Notes: a model not told the origin generated them from the sequence alone. A DNA stretch of 64,000 nucleotides from Glebionis coronaria (GCA_025667525.1 JANFOE010002210.1:1-64000); one strand, 5' to 3'; positions 43,469 to 62,448 are shown, counted from the stretch's first letter. Program-made: numbers and translations.

Positions 43469-46400
43469 GTGGCATCACGAGTCAAATCGTATGGCATTCA
43501 TGGGTTACACATAGAATGAACGCGCTAGATCCGCTTGAAAACTCTCCTTATTTGTTTTCTATGATAATTACATGCATACTTGTCATAAAGTTTTAATCTT
43601 GATCTAGATAATGGTTAAAATTGGGTAGGTTAAATTGAACCGGTTAATAATTACGATTATTTTATTATCCGTCAAAGACTTTTGCATCTCACTTTTGTGA
43701 TACTTTGCACAACCTCAAGTACCTTGCTCGAAAACTTGATGAGGGTCTTTGGTCCTCAATTTGGGGAAGACTCATTCGAGACTTGGATCTTATATGATTT
43801 ATTGCTTTTATATAGAGCATGTCTTCTGCTTCTACCCCTTCTAGTATGTTTTTATGTGCTTATTTGTTTTCCGTTATGAACTGCAAAACATAATAATTCA
43901 AGATTCTAGGAATCATAAAAACGGATCTCTACTTATATCGAAACTAGCTTTAAAAGTATGTCATATTAATACACTTTTTCCTTGCGAATCGGCTATGTGT
44001 TATTTGTTAAAACTTGTTTTTTGAACAAAGATTAATATGGACATAAGATCTATGAAACTTATTTTTATTATAATCTAAATTGTCTTGCGAAATCATATTG
44101 TCACTCGAGTTGAGCTTACATACCGTAATGATGGCTTATAAATTATCTTCTCAACGACGTGATTTGCAAAATTAATTGGTTTATAATACTTAAAAACATC
44201 ATGTTTTTTTGTGATTTACTAATGGTGGACTTGCTATTGCACTACGTGCTCTAGTCAAGCTATCTAGGGTTTGAACGATATTTAATCTTTTCCCGTGTCA
44301 TGTAAATGCTTCGGCATCTATATGATAATTATCCCAAGCACTTTCGCCCTCGGGCGCATGAAGAGTAGGATATAGGGTTTGATCCTTTTTTAATCTTTTC
44401 CCGCGCTAAACACGCCTAAATCAAAGTTAACAAAAGGTTTTTCTTAACTTGTTCTAAAAGATTATTGCATATCTTTTACACATTTTTGACATTTGTTTTC
44501 TAAAACTTATGTGATACCTATCTGAATTTTTAAGTCTATGCCATCTAATTTAATAGCACTTGTAGTCTTTTTTCGCCATCTGGTCAGACCTAGGGCTAAT
44601 CATGCACCCAAGGCGATTTTTTTCATTGGTCAGACCTTTGCGAATTATTGCATACTTTAAATTGGTACGAATTAAGTCGAGTTCCCGGTCAAATTCAGAA
44701 CCCGAGGCATAAGATGAGATGAAACATACTCATGACTTTATTACATGTAGAACAAGTTTGTTTGAGATGTTCATTGGTACTCATTTGAGTTGCGAGAACA
44801 TCCCATCCAAACACTCTACGACAATAAAATTTATGAATCGTCTTATAAATTCTAAGAGTTGCACTTGTAATGCAATTAACACTCGACGCTTACCTCTTGC
44901 CCTACTTGTTATTAGATGGTCAGACCTCTAATAATGAGTGGGAGTGCAAGTAGGATCTTAGTCTTATTAGTAATTAATTGGGTAGTTAATTCTATTAAGA
45001 ATTTAATTATCGAAATTACTAAATTGAACTTTCTATGTTCCGATTAATTGTGTTATTGCAACATAATTCGTAAACTAAAGTTGTTTTCTTATAGAAAACA
45101 AACATAGTCTCTTTTCCTGGTATGAAAAGCGAGACTTACTCCTATCTCTTCTCATTAGTTGACAAGATTAAAATAGGATCATAACCGAATAATGTTCGAC
45201 TGTATTTAAACTCACTTTTAATATTTCATTATCCTAATCCGGTTTTGAAATCTTTAAAAGATAACGTATTATGTGTATCTAATGTCTATAGCTACCAAAA
45301 TAAATGACATCTTGCACTTGTCACGATGTATGAGTTTAAACCGCAAAGAGTAAAGAATTTACTAGCACTTCGCTAGGTATCTTTCTTGGACTCTTGTTAT
45401 TCCTTAAAGTGCTAAATACCCTTGCGGCTATGTAGACGATAAAGGAGGAATTGCATGCTAAATAGTCAAGTTAATTGAAAGCATGAACGACTAGTCCCTT
45501 ATCTACACAAGTAGAATTTCATATACTTTTCTCAATACCTAAGTACATGTATACTTGTAGGCATTTTTCAGAGATAAGGAAGTTAATAAATTGCTTTTTG
45601 CCTTCTACTGGTGATGTAACATTTATAATGTTGACAAATCCAATGGGAGCGTTGCAGTTTATTACTGAAATAATATCCATGTAATATTTTCAATTTCAGT
45701 GGGAGCTACAAGATTTATTTTCTTGCTTAGTCATCCATATTATTTCGAACTTGCTTTGAAATAATTTATCACTTCCAAATATGAACGACCATTGCTTAAA
45801 GGAAAATTGCATTTTATTTTATAAGATAACACGCTGCCTTTCTGATGTCGCTTTCTGACACGTTATCTATAGAATAATAATCCACAACTCTTTGTCTAAG
45901 TAATGGTTCTAAATGTACTTAAAATATCAATGACATTATCATATTGTTTACACAATCAACCACATGTTGTATTGCTTGTCTACATAATATGATGTTGTGC
46001 CTTACACAAGTGAGAGAAATTGCAAAGTGTGTGCAAGGAACAACATATGATTAGTTTCATTTGCCCAAACGGTAAGGAAGCTAATAATTCTACTAGGACT
46101 TGAACATACATGATGTTTGTTGTCCTACTACATTCAGTGTCATGATATAGTGGAAAGCTACTTCGATAATTTACTACATGTTTAGTAAATACAATTATGG
46201 TTAAGATATAATAATCATAATTTTGAAGTATAAAAATTAACTTGAAATTACTATTTAACTCAAGAGTTTGCGTTCATGATTACTTTAGTTAGTATAATTA
46301 CGTTTTCTTGATAACACATAATTATAAAGTCCTTGAATTACGCACCGACTTATAACATAAAGTATGCAGTAAATAGTTATGTCTTCTTGTTAACACATAA

Positions 46401-49400
46401 ACATAAGATCTTTGAATTATTCAAAGACTTATAATGTATACTTGATATGTTCTGTTTTTTTGTAAATGCATGAACATATAATTCTTGAATTGTTATGTAT
46501 TCTTGTAAACACATGGTTCTTGTATTATTCAAGGAATATACATTATAACATGCACCTGGATTTAAAATATGGATATTGTAATTTGGCATAACCCAATTGA
46601 CAAGTATTTAATCCAAAGAGTATTAAGTTATCTATTGAATTCTGATGTAGTCTCACAATTCCAATACTCATAGAATACCAAAATATTATGGTATGTCTAA
46701 AGAGTTGAAACGAACTATATTCGTATAGTTTGATCTATGATAGCTTTAATTATTCTACCTCCATGATCTATCTAGGTTAGAAAATTACGTGTGTCATTGA
46801 TGCACTCAATATAGTTCAAACCTAGAAGGTATTCAAGACAACCCACAATTTAAAACCCCTAAGTTATTAGGGACTTTCGGTTGTTCCACTCAAACCAATC
46901 GAATCCTAAAACCTTTTGGGTTTTTCGATTTTCTACACTTCCTAGCTTGACGGTTGTAGTTTTGGTGTTCCTCCTAGGTTGACGTAACACAAACCTTTCC
47001 TAAGGTTATTGGTTAAAGGTGATGCAAGAATTAGGGTTTATACTACAAACCCTAATTAGGGTTCTTGGGAGAAATCCCAATATGTCTTGATTAAAAGTTC
47101 TTTAAATTGTTAATATCTTTTGAAGCATAGTATTAACAAACTTGAGATAAGAATTTAAAATGTGTTTTGTAGTCTCTCTATTAAGAACAATTTATTGTTG
47201 CTTAAATACTTAGTATTTAGAGAATGATATCTACTTACAAAAATAAGTGGGAGTTATAACAAATCTTGAAGATATTCAAGAGCAAAATACATAACCTTCA
47301 AAATCCACTTGTTGATGTCATATTTTGGTTAAGCATGAAAATGTCAAACCAAAGGAAATGTTACTCTCATTTATATATCCACAAGGATGCCTCATCACTT
47401 GATTGATATTTTAATATCAAAGCTGAGGAATATAAGTTAGGAGGTCTTTGTAATCTACTAACTGTTAATGAATATTATCTGATAAATGTCTTAGAACGAT
47501 GAATGATAAGATGCAGTCCTTAAAGGGAAAATCAATCTCCTACAATTGATTGATGTTTCTTCTAATTATAAACCTATGAGGTTGGATGGAGTTTCTTTTG
47601 AAGAATGACTCACAAGGACAAAATGGTATACGTAATTAATGCATAGCTAATAGTAGGAAGCTTTTAATTACACTCAAGCAATTGACTATGATTAAATCAT
47701 TCTTCCATACACGCATTGATTAAATAAAGATAATTGATTGTCATATATGTTTCTATGTATATGGAGTATGTCAATTAAACTTTATAGTTCCCCTTTATGA
47801 TTATCTTTAGCAATGATGGTATGTAATCAAAAGGGTTTATAAGTCTATAAAATCTTTATTGAGTATACAAGATAAATAATCCAAGTATGGATTATATCAT
47901 GCATCTAGGAGCTAAATCTAGAATTTAATTACAATATGATTTTGTTTAAATTTAGATAGTTTGTAGTACACTTGACATTAAGTGGGAGCACTATATGTTT
48001 TTCCTTTAAGATTCATATGTTGAATAACATATTGAAGATATCATTCCATTTAAGCTAGATAATAATCCTTAAGATTGGAATGAAACTTCATTTGAGAATT
48101 TATGGAATAAAAACAAATGACTTTCGAAATAAATGTTTATTGAAATAAACATATGCGGTTATTAAGTCCAACACAAATGCAATACATCATTCAAGCGAGT
48201 CTTGATTGATATATTTCACTTGACATAATTTATAACATGAATGGAAACCTTATGTTTTTAACTAAGGATTCATTATGTATATATTATATTGTGTATACGA
48301 CTTGTTATCACGTTTTTACAAGTGCAAAGTGAGATGACAAAAACAACATCTAATTGAGAGTATTTAGATTGTTGTTAAAACAAATGTTTACGAATTAAAA
48401 AGCATAGTGATGTATGTGAACACTGATGCTAGAGGATAATCGATCTAGTAAAGTGAGATGTTATCATTTATGATAAATATACTAGCTAGAAATGCTCATA
48501 ATGAGCATTGTTGCATTACACATTAAGGAATAAGAATAATTTACATTTTAAGAAACTATAAAGATGACTGTCAGAATATCGTTGATTTTAAATACCTTAT
48601 ATAAGGTTTGACGATATCCCCTACTATGAAACTTGCAAACTCATCTTGTTTTCCAAATCTTTCACAATTGTGAAATTTGAAACAAGTATTCGGAAACTTT
48701 ACTTGGATAACTATTTAGCTTTCTTGTTAAGAATAGTTGAGAATGTTGGAAACATTTGACTTCAACTTGCTAAATTAGTTTCATGCATATCTATTTCAGT
48801 ATTTGGATAATTGAGATGGTAAGACATATTATTTTCTGATAAATAAAGATACTTGGTATTTGTTGTTCATTCATATAATTATTGTTGTCCTATATTCGTA
48901 TGTTTAATCCTTGAATATTTGATTATTCTAAATATGTCCATTGTCGGTTAGCAATATGGGAATATTGTATACATTAAGACAAATGTGAGTGTTGGTTATA
49001 TTCTTTGAATATATGGACGGTCCCCCCAAACTCATGTGTTATTCATACGGGATGCATATTGGACACCCCGAACTTTCAAATCGTTACTTTTGGATCCTTG
49101 TCATGAGTAAGATTTTGAAAATGGTGATTAAGTCATCCATAGACTTGAGATGCAAACAAGTTTGTGCATGTGTGAATATCACTTATTGATTCTATGTCCA
49201 ACGCTAGTTCGCCAGACCTAGTTATAAAGACTTTAATTGGAAGTGTTGTGAAGCAGCATCCATAGACACTTGTAGTCAATATAGAATTTGTTCCTCCACT
49301 TGATATAGTGAATATTAGTACCCTGGGCCCTCTCTAGAATTAATCAGATAATTTTGTGGCTGCACCCAAAGTGTAAATCAAGATGATACTTGTTTACGTT

Positions 49401-49654
49401 CGGTATATCTGAATTAACTTCTATAACGAGAAACTAAGAATTTAAACTATATGGAATGAGTTAGGATCCATATCCATAGTTTAAACGGTGCTAGTAACAA
49501 AGGGATGATTATTAGCAAGTCACATAATCGTATACCATTAATACTTTTGAGATATTCTTCTTGAAACTATACCTCAGTCATTTCTGGTTATAATAAAGTA
49601 TTGCTAGATATTTTATTATGGACGTTGTATGTCTAAACTCTCACAAGTGGGAGC
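43469..49654 (+). other. Decayed interior of the old copia element
   Basis: The primer-site region reads GTGGCATCACGAGTC, a mutated form of TGGTATCAGAGC. No frame stays open for more than about 70 codons. Near 47860-48060 broken frames recall copia reverse transcriptase: a GL-x-x-ASRS motif, followed by a segment where a YVDD-like block would be, now TATGTTGAATAACATATTG. This reading is by eye. The rest is AT-rich and unrecognised. A purine tract ACAAGTGGGAGC ends it at 49654. Confidence 0.55.
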
Positions 49655-50613
49655 TATTGGGATATGCGATCGTTAGCCATAGGAATTACGTGAGCCTATC
49701 AGGGTACACACTCAATGCGGAGAACACACTTTTATTATACGTTTTATTATTTATAATTAAACGTTTAATAAAAAACTTCACTTATTATTTAATTAAGGGT
49801 GGTTAAATTAATTAACGAGGTTTAATTACTTTATCGTGAGTGCGTTATTTAAATTTGGGAACAAAAATCGATTCTAGAATATATCTAGCCTTAATCGGCC
49901 GAATATATTCCCTAGGGGTTCTAGAAGATTTTTTTGTTACTTGTTTGGAAACTAAATATCTTTAGTTATTTCATTAGAAATATAATTGCCTAATTAAGAT
50001 TTCTTGGAGTAGGAACCAAGTAAATTTGAGGAGGTGGAGATAGTATAAATACAATCCCACACCCCCTCACAAAATTCGTCCTACCCCTCCCCTTGGTGTC
50101 GTCCAATCGCCACACACAAACCAAACAATCCCTTAAACCCTAAAATCACCTAAAGTGTAAACCTTTGCAAGATCGACTACTTTTGTTACTCCCTTGTGAA
50201 GTTTCTAAACCTAATACTAAACTCTTGATCCTCATATCAAGGTTTTAGTCCATTTGGTTTTTCCCCTTGTGGTTAGTCGACATACATAAACCTTAATTAG
50301 GGTTTATGTGATTTTGGGTAATCAATCTTGTAACGTTCTATAAACCGATCCTTACGTAATCCCACTTAGGGTTTTGGATCTAGGGTTTCTAGTTACAAGG
50401 TAAATACACTAGTTGTTCGAGAAGTGAAGTTTCCACTAGCATCCTGGTGTGTTCGTTTGACGTGTCGTGTGAGCAAACGATGGAGACGGTAATTTAACCG
50501 TTAAAGTTCAAGATCAAGATAAAGACGTATTAATTGATTTATTCAATTAATTAAAGGTTGGTTTTAATTGTTTTTCTTATGTGCTTAATCATGTATGTTA
50601 TACTAGATCCATT
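49655..50613 (+). repeat. Right LTR of the old copia element, first part
   Basis: It starts TATTGGGATATGCG (TG mutated to TA) and runs parallel to the left LTR, with TATAAATA at 50044-50051, until CTAGATCCATT, where the gypsy element begins. The last 50 bases continue at 61171-61220 after the duplicated CCATT. Confidence 0.85.
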
Positions 50614-53229
50614 TGTAACAACCCAAACCCGTGGTCATTATTTAATTATATTTTAACGTATGTTTTTGAAATTTTTGACGAGATTGATTGTTAAGATGAT
50701 TGGTGATTTGATTTGAATGATGTTGGAAGTTATATTTTTACGTTTTGACGAGTTGCGAGGATTATCAGTGATGACGATATCAATGGATGCCCGAAAATTT
50801 TACGTTTTATTTTAAACATGTCGATGTTTAATATTTTGACGTTTTTATTTTTAGTGTCGTATTAAGTCGTGCCGGGACTATATAATATCATATTTTGTGT
50901 GCGTTTTAAGTTTTGAGAAGTATTTTTATGAAACCCGAGACCCGTAAATATTTTCAAAAGTGACTAATAGTCATTTCTTGCTTTTTAACCAAGTATTTGC
51001 ATTTTGGTCCACAAGAATCATAATTGGCAAAAACTACCCTAAACTTTCCCCATATAAAATGGAAAAACAAACACAAAACACAAAATAAAAATCCACCAAC
51101 ACCAAAATCGTCTATCTTCTCCCTCCTCCTCTCTTTTTCCGTCAACCCCAAAGTAACAAACACACCTAAATTTTTGATTTTGAGATTAAATCTCTAAAAT
51201 CTAATCAAAGACCCATCTTAGTTTCATCAATCTCTACACATTGGTATGAGATTTGGCTACATGCAAGAATATTTTTGTAAAACCCATTTCTTGATGAAAA
51301 TCTTTTGTTTTGATCTTAAATAATTGTTGTATGTAGGTGTTTATCTTGTTATATATTATTTTTGATGGTTGCATGTTGAAATTTTTAGTTGGGTTTTATT
51401 TGATTTGATCATTTAGGATGATTTAGCATGATAGGATCGAAAGTAGTAGTATTAGGATGATTATAGTGGTAAAAATGATGTTAAAATGTGGTGAAAATTT
51501 GATTTTGAGTGATATTTAAAAGGGTATTCTTGAACAGATTATTAAAGGTAATTTTCAGAAAATATGAGTTTGAGTTTGGCATGAACTAACTAGATATTGT
51601 TGTAGAGGATGTCTTAAGCTTCGATTTGGTATAAAGTAGAGCTTCTAGTTCCAAACGAGCGAAAAGTTACGTTAGTTTGATTATTTGTGTACCGGGAGAC
51701 GAGTATTAGCACAATATATAATTGTTGTCGATATTTGGATCGAATCTCGGGGACTATAAAAAGGATTTTAAAATGAGTCATGGACTGATGTTAAATGATA
51801 ATCATGAGGATGTTAAGTTTATTTTCAAAGACGAGTGTTGGTTTTGTAAACGGAGTTATATAAAGACTATATGAATTGTTGATGTAAAACTGTCCGGTTT
51901 TTGTAGTTCGAAGATGAGTCGGGCAGGGAACTTTAAAAGTAAAATTTTTTAACCAACTTTTGGGAGGTCTTTCTATATATAGTAAGTGAAGTTTCTGATT
52001 AGTATCGTAAGTTATTTACGTGTTTAAGTAAGGAAAAGAGTTTGGACGATTAATAGATATATATCGACAGTTTTTGAAAGAATAAAAATGTAACAGTGTA
52101 CGTAAGAAGAATGTATTAAATTGAGTATGGTGTGGGTTTGATTTTGACTTTGAGATATTTGTTTCATTTTATTAAGTTTGAAATATTACTTGGATGTATT
52201 ATTAAAGGCACGCGTTTTGTTTTGATAGATTGTGAATTTCGTGTTCGCCGGGCATCATTGATTGTTTAAAGTCGTCATACTACTGTTAATACTTCAGGTG
52301 AGTCTATAACCTCACTTTCTACTTGTTTTAATGATTTTAAAACCCGCGAGGGGGATACATGCTATTTGAAGTAAAATGAACACATGTCATGAGTAATTGT
52401 TGGACCCGAATGTTGCCTTTGTTGCCTTTGATGAATTGAATTGTATAAGTACCTAAATTGCAAAAGTCCCTAAATTCATGAGCCGTTAACTATCTTTTGA
52501 CTTGATGTTGTGAGTTGGGAATAACTGCTTATTCTAATGATAGTACTATTGAGCTGACAACCCTATCTGAGACCAGGGCATTACGCTGAGTAACCTCTGA
52601 GAAGGATAATTTTCCGAGAATGAGAATTGGTATTCTTGCAATTGATACCCTAGTAGGGGCACTGGAATTCTTATAGTCATGCTGGCATTTGGCGTGGGTG
52701 ACTAAGTTAAGGGGTCGGTGTCATGAGCTTAATACAATTCATTAGCTATTGCTATAAGATGAAATGTCTGATTTATTTATTGTATGGACACAATGCTATT
52801 AAACAATTGTGAATGATTTTTACGATGTGTTCAATTATGTTTTATTAAACCTATAGACTTGCTCAACTTTTGTGTTGATGATTTTAAGCATGTATTTTAG
52901 GTACTTGAAGTTGTTGAGATGCGGAGCTTGCTGGAGAAGGATTGCGGGATTGCTTTTGTAGTAATTTGGTCTAAAACAGATTTCTTTCCCATTTGTCATA
53001 AATTTATAGTATATGGTCAAGTATTTTGGTAAAAGGTTTGTCGATTTGTTAAGATCCTAGGGGAACCTGTACGCTACTCTGATATATTTTTAAACTGATT
53101 TTACTTGGGATTGAAGGTTTTAGACATTGATTTAAATTATTTCCTTATTTATTCCTAAAAATATTGTTTTTAGGTCAATAACACCCAATTGTTTATTTCC
53201 GTTGCGCAATGTAAATTGGAGGTGTTAAA
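50614..53229 (+). repeat. Left LTR of the nested gypsy element
   Basis: 2616 bp. TATAAAAT at 51053-51060 follows a CTTTCCCCA stretch, a likely promoter. It aligns with 58576-61165. Confidence 0.86.
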
Positions 53230-53230
53230 G

Positions 53231-53663
53231 ATTGGTAACCAGAGCTTTTTAGTTATAGCGAATTAGTTCGATTTTTGAAAATGTCCTAAACTATAACTTT
53301 GGTGTCAAAAGTATTTTATAAAAGCAACACAACTTCTCTGCAAGGCTCCGGTAAGATTATTTATTTTTGTTATGCTTTGTTATTATAGATGCATCCCTCA
53401 AAATTGTTCTGAATTCCTGAGTATTTATTAAGTAAATACTACGATAAGGTATTGGTATTAATGAAAGGACGCGGAGTGCTTTCATCATAATTTCATTTTT
53501 ATGAGTATTGTATAATTATCATTTGCATTGCATTGCATCGCATCGCATACATATATATTTGGCATACGTAAATTATTTGCATTTGCATAATTATGCATTG
53601 CATTGCATATATATTTTTGAATAATGACCTTATGTACCTTTGAATTTTCTGTCATTTCAGAAA
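53231..53663 (+). other. Primer site and leader of the nested gypsy element, with GCATT repeats
   Basis: TTGGTAACCAGAGC at 53232-53245 is a slightly altered Met-tRNA primer site just after the LTR. Pentamer repeats of GCATT/GCATC occupy about 53523-53547, with related GCATT/TGCAT copies at 53577-53609. TTTTCTGTCATTTCAG at 53645-53660 looks like a 3' splice site three bases before the next ATG. Confidence 0.6.
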
Positions 53664-54176
53664 ATGTCCGACATACCACTTAACAACAATAGGCGAGGAT
53701 TTGCTGTAGGTCAACGGAGTTTGCAGTATCAGCGAGTAGGTAATCATAAGAATTCAGGTGGATGGTTAGATTATGAAGATGATACGGATGATAAGAAAAA
53801 TGTTGTAGAATCTGAAAGTGATAATTATAGGACTGAGAGTGAAGTTGGAAGAACTGAGGTTAGAGCTGAAGTGAGAAGTTATGGAACTGATTTTGAGAAA
53901 TATCAGAAAGAGAGAGATAGGCTTCGCAGGTTAAGTGAATATGTAGCTCATCTTGGGCCGTATCTTGGACCGCACTGGAAGGTCCAGGATAGTGAAGTGT
54001 ATGCTGATTCCCATTATATGATAGATCCGCCGTGTCAAGGAGCGCATTTAAGGTATGGATTTGAGGAGCCGCCGTGTTTTGATCCAAAATGGAGGTGCTG
54101 CAAGTTAGGACCAGATGAAGATGAAATAGGGGTGAGCCTAGTTGGAGAAAATGATGTGCCACATCCTATGGAGTGA
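53664..54176 (+). CDS. Intact 170-aa ORF of unknown function in the gypsy element
   Basis: It starts at ATG 53664 (MSDIPLNNNRRGFAVGQRSL) and ends with TGA 54174-54176; an in-frame ATG at 53640 would lie before a likely splice acceptor. Residues about 35-70 are acidic (DYEDDTDD, ESESD). About 75-105 form a charged helix (YGTDFEKYQKERDRLRRLSE). The C-terminal third is aromatic, Pro- and Cys-rich (HLGPYLGPHW, DPPCQGAHLRYGFEEPPCF, DPKWRCCKLGP). I recognise no family: it is not a typical gag, and lacks a CCHC knuckle. It precedes the place where gag would be, and it is intact while pol is in ruins. It could be an extra ORF like that of Ogre-type elements, or a captured exon. Confidence 0.55.
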   Translation: MSDIPLNNNRRGFAVGQRSLQYQRVGNHKNSGGWLDYEDDTDDKKNVVESESDNYRTESEVGRTEVRAEVRSYGTDFEKYQKERDRLRRLSEYVAHLGPYLGPHWKVQDSEVYADSHYMIDPPCQGAHLRYGFEEPPCFDPKWRCCKLGPDEDEIGVSLVGENDVPHPME

Positions 54177-58575
<4,399 letters not shown>

Positions 58576-61165
58576 TGTAACAACCCAAACCCGTGGTCAT
58601 TATTTAATTATATTTTTACGTATATTTTTGAAATTTTTGACGAGATTAGTTGTGAGGATTATCAGTGATGACGATATCAATGGATGCCCGAAAATTTTAC
58701 ATTTTATTTTAAACATGTCGATGTTTAATATTTTGACGTTTTTATTTTTAATGTCGTATTAAGTCGTGCCGGGACTATATAATATCATATTTTGTGTGCG
58801 TTTTAAGTTTTGAGAAGTATTTTTATGAAACTCGAGACCCGTAAATATTTTCAAAAGTGACTAATAGTAATTTCTTGCTTTTTAACCAAGTATTTGCATT
58901 TTGGTCCACAAGAATCACAATTGGTAAAAACTACCCTAAACTTTCCCCATATAAAATAGAGAAACAAACACAAAACACACACTAAAAATCCACTAACACA
59001 AAAATCCTCTCTCTTCTCCCTCCTCCTCTCTTTTTCCGTCAACCCCAAAGCAACAAACACCCCTAAATTTTTGATTTTGAGATTAAATCTCTAAAATCTA
59101 ATCAAAGAACCATCTTAGTTTCATCAATCTCTACACATTGGTATGAAATTTGGCTACATGCAAGAATATTTTTGTTAAACCTATTTCTTGATGAAAATCT
59201 TATGTTTTGATCTTAAATAATTATTGTATGTAGGTGTTTATCTTGTTATATATTATTTTTGATGGTTGCATGTTGAAATTTTTAGTTGGGTTTTATTTGA
59301 TTTGATCATTGAGGATGATATAGCATGTTAGGATTGAAAGTAGTAGTATTAGGATGATTATAGTGGTAAAAATGATGTTAAAATGTGGTGAAAAATTGAT
59401 TTTGAGTGATATTTAAAAGGGTATTTTTGAACAGATTATTAAAGGTAATTTTCAGAAAATATGAGTTTGAGTTTGGTATGAACTAACTAGATATTGTTGT
59501 AGAGGATGTCTTAAGATTCGATTTGGTAAAAGTAGAGCTTCTAGCTCCAAACGAGCGAAAAGTTACGTTAGTTTGATTATTCGTGTACCGGGAGACGAGT
59601 ATCGGCACAGTATATAATTGTTGTCGATATTTGGATCGAATCTCGGGGACTATAAAAAGGATTTTAAATGAGTCATGGACTGATGTTAAATGATAATCAT
59701 GAGGATGTTAAGTTTGTTTTCAAAGACGAGTGTTGGTTTTGTAAACGGAGTTAAATAAATGAGTTAAAAAGACTATATGAATTGTTGACGTAAAACTGTC
59801 CGGTTTTTGTAGTTCGAAGATGAGTCGGGCAGGGAACTTTAAAAGTAAAATATTTTAACCAACTTTTGGGAGGTCTTTCTATATATAGTAAGTGAAGTTT
59901 GTGATTAGTATCGTAAGCTATAGACGTGTTTAAGTAAGGAAAACAGTTTGAACGATTAATAGATATATATCGACAGTTTTTGAAAGAATAAAAATGTAAA
60001 AGTGTACGTAAGAAGAATGTATTAAATTGAGTATGGTGTGAGTTTGATTTTGACTTTGAGATATTTGTTTCATTTTATTAAGTATGAAATATTACTTGGA
60101 TGTATTATTAAAGGCACGCGTTTTGTTTTGATAGATTGTGAATTTCGTGTTCGCCGGGCATCATTGATCGTTGAAAGTCGTCATACTACTGTTAATACTT
60201 CAGGTGAGTCTATAGCCTCGCTTTCTACTTGTTTTAATGATTTTAAAACCCGCAAGGGGGATACATGCTATTTGAAGTAAAATGAACACATGTCATGAGT
60301 AATTGTTGGGCCCGAATGTTGCCTTTGTTGCCTTTGATGAATTGAAATGTATAAGTACCTAAATTGCAAAAGTCCCTAAATTCATGAGCCGTTAACTATT
60401 TTCTGACTTGATGTTGTGAGTTGGGAATAGCCGCTTATTCTAATGATAGTACTATTGGGCTGACAACCATATCTGAGACCAGGGCATTACGCTGAGTAAC
60501 CTCTGGGAAGTATAATTTTACGAGAATGAGAATTGGTATTCTTGCAATTGATACCCTAGTAGGGGCACTGGAATTCTTATAGTCATGCTGGCATTAGGCG
60601 TGGGTGACTGAGTTAAGGGGTCGGTGTCATGAGCTTAATACAATTCATTAGCTATTGCTATAAGATGAAATGCCTGATTAATAGATTGTATGGCCACAAT
60701 GCTATTAAACAATTGAGAATGATTTTTACGATGTGTTCAATTATGTTTTATTAAACCTATAGACATGCTCAACCTTTGTGTTGATGATTTTAAGCATGTA
60801 TTTCAGGTACTTGAAGTTGTTGAGTTGTGGAGCTTGCTGGAGAAGGATTGCGGGATTGATTTTGTAGTAATTTGGTCTAAAACAGATTTAATTCCCATTT
60901 GTCATAAATTTATAGTATATGGTCAAGTATTTTGGTAAAAGGTTTGTCGATTTGTTAAGATCCTAGGGAAACCTGTACGCTACACTGATATATTTTTAAA
61001 CTGATTTTACTTGGGATTGAAGGTTTTAGACATTGATTTAAATTATTTCCTTATTTATTCCTAAAAATGTTGTTTTTAGGTCGTATAAAGAGTTTGTGAA
61101 ATGAAGTTTGTGAATAACACCCAATTGTGTATTTCCGCTGCACAATGTAAATTGGGGGTGTTAAA
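58576..61165 (+). repeat. Right LTR of the nested gypsy element
   Basis: 2590 bp, TGTAACAACCC...GTGTTAAA, TATA-like box at 58950-58957. Its last 505 bases (60661-61165) are also the first part of the unit repeated three times to 63343. Near its end it has a 31-bp segment (GTATAAAGAGTTTGTG...) absent from the left LTR. Confidence 0.86.
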
Positions 61166-61288
61166 CCATTCCGCTGCGTACTCGTAGTTAATGGTTTAAC
61201 TAGTATTCAAAATTCCAACATATATAATGTTAAGGTTTCATCTTGTTTTTTGTTATGGTATAAATACGATAAGAGTATTGGCTTGCAG

Positions 61289-61553
61289 GTATTACACTTC
61301 AAACAGGTTGACAGAGAGAAGTGACATTTATAGCTTTGGGATTGTGCTTCTAGTGCTATTTATAGGAAAACCAGCAATAACCAGATACGACATGGAAAAT
61401 ATACCCATAGTTCGATGGGTTAATTCTATGCTGAAAGATGAGAATGTAGAAGATTTGATCGATCCAAGGCTACTGAGGGAACTTGACACCAGTTCAGCAT
61501 GGAAGGTAGTAGAACTGGCAATGGCATATGTTGATCACACGTCCAACAATAGA
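61289..61553 (+). pseudogene. Kinase C-lobe exon, copy 1 (truncated)
   Basis: The acceptor GCTTGCAG is intact. The exon reads YYTSNRLTERSDIYSFGIVL, then WVNSMLKDENVEDLIDPRLL and AWKVVELAMA, to NNR, where the repeat junction brings a stop (TAA at 61554-61556). It lacks the last 22 codons. This is the only copy with the gene's upstream side in place. Confidence 0.82.
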
Positions 61554-62181
61554 TAAGATGAAATGCCTGATTAATAGATTGTATGGCCACAATGCTATTA
61601 AACAATTGAGAATGATTTTTACGATGAGTTCAATTATGTTTTATTAAACCTATAGACATGCTCAACCTTTGTGTTGATGATTTTAAGCATGTATTTTAGG
61701 TACTTGAAGTTGTTGAGTTGCGGAGCTTGCTGGAGAAGGATTGCGGGATTGCTTTTGTAGTAATTCGGTCTAAAACAGATTTCTTTTCCATTTGTCATAA
61801 ATTTATAGTATATGGTCAAGTATTTTGGTAAAAGGTTTGTCGATTTGTTAAGATCCTAGGGAAACCTGTACGCTACTCTGATATATTTTTAAACTGATTT
61901 TACTTGGGATTGAAGGTTTTAGACATTGATTTAAATTATTTCCTTATTTATTCCTAAAAATATTGTTTTTAGGTCGTATAAAGAGTTTGTGAAATGAAGT
62001 TTGTGAATAACACCCAATTGTGTATTTCCGCTGCACAATGTAAATTGGGGGTGTTAAACCATTCCGTTGCGTACTCGTAGTTAATGGTTTAACTAATACT
62101 CAAAATTCCAACATATATAATGTTAAGGTTTCATCTTGTTTTTTGTTATGGTATAAATACGATAAGAGTATTGGCTTGCAG

Positions 62182-62448
62182 GTATTACACGTCAAACAGG
62201 TTGACAGAGAGAAGTGACATTTATAGATTTGGGATTGTGCTTCTAGTGCTATTTACAGGAAAACCAGCAATAACCAGATACGACATGGAAAATATACCCA
62301 TAGTTCGATGGGTTAATTCTATGCTGGGAAAGATGAGAATGTAGAAGATTTGATCGATCCAAGGCTACTAAGGGAACTTGACACCAGTTCAGCATGGAAG
62401 GCAGTAGAACTGGCAATGGCATATGTTGATCACACGCCCAACAATAGA
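62182..62448 (+). pseudogene. Kinase C-lobe exon, copy 2 (truncated, frameshifted)
   Basis: The acceptor is intact. Two extra bases near 62325-62330 (ATGCTGGGAAAGATG against ATGCTGAAAGATG) shift the frame, and the same repeat junction ends the copy. Confidence 0.8.
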
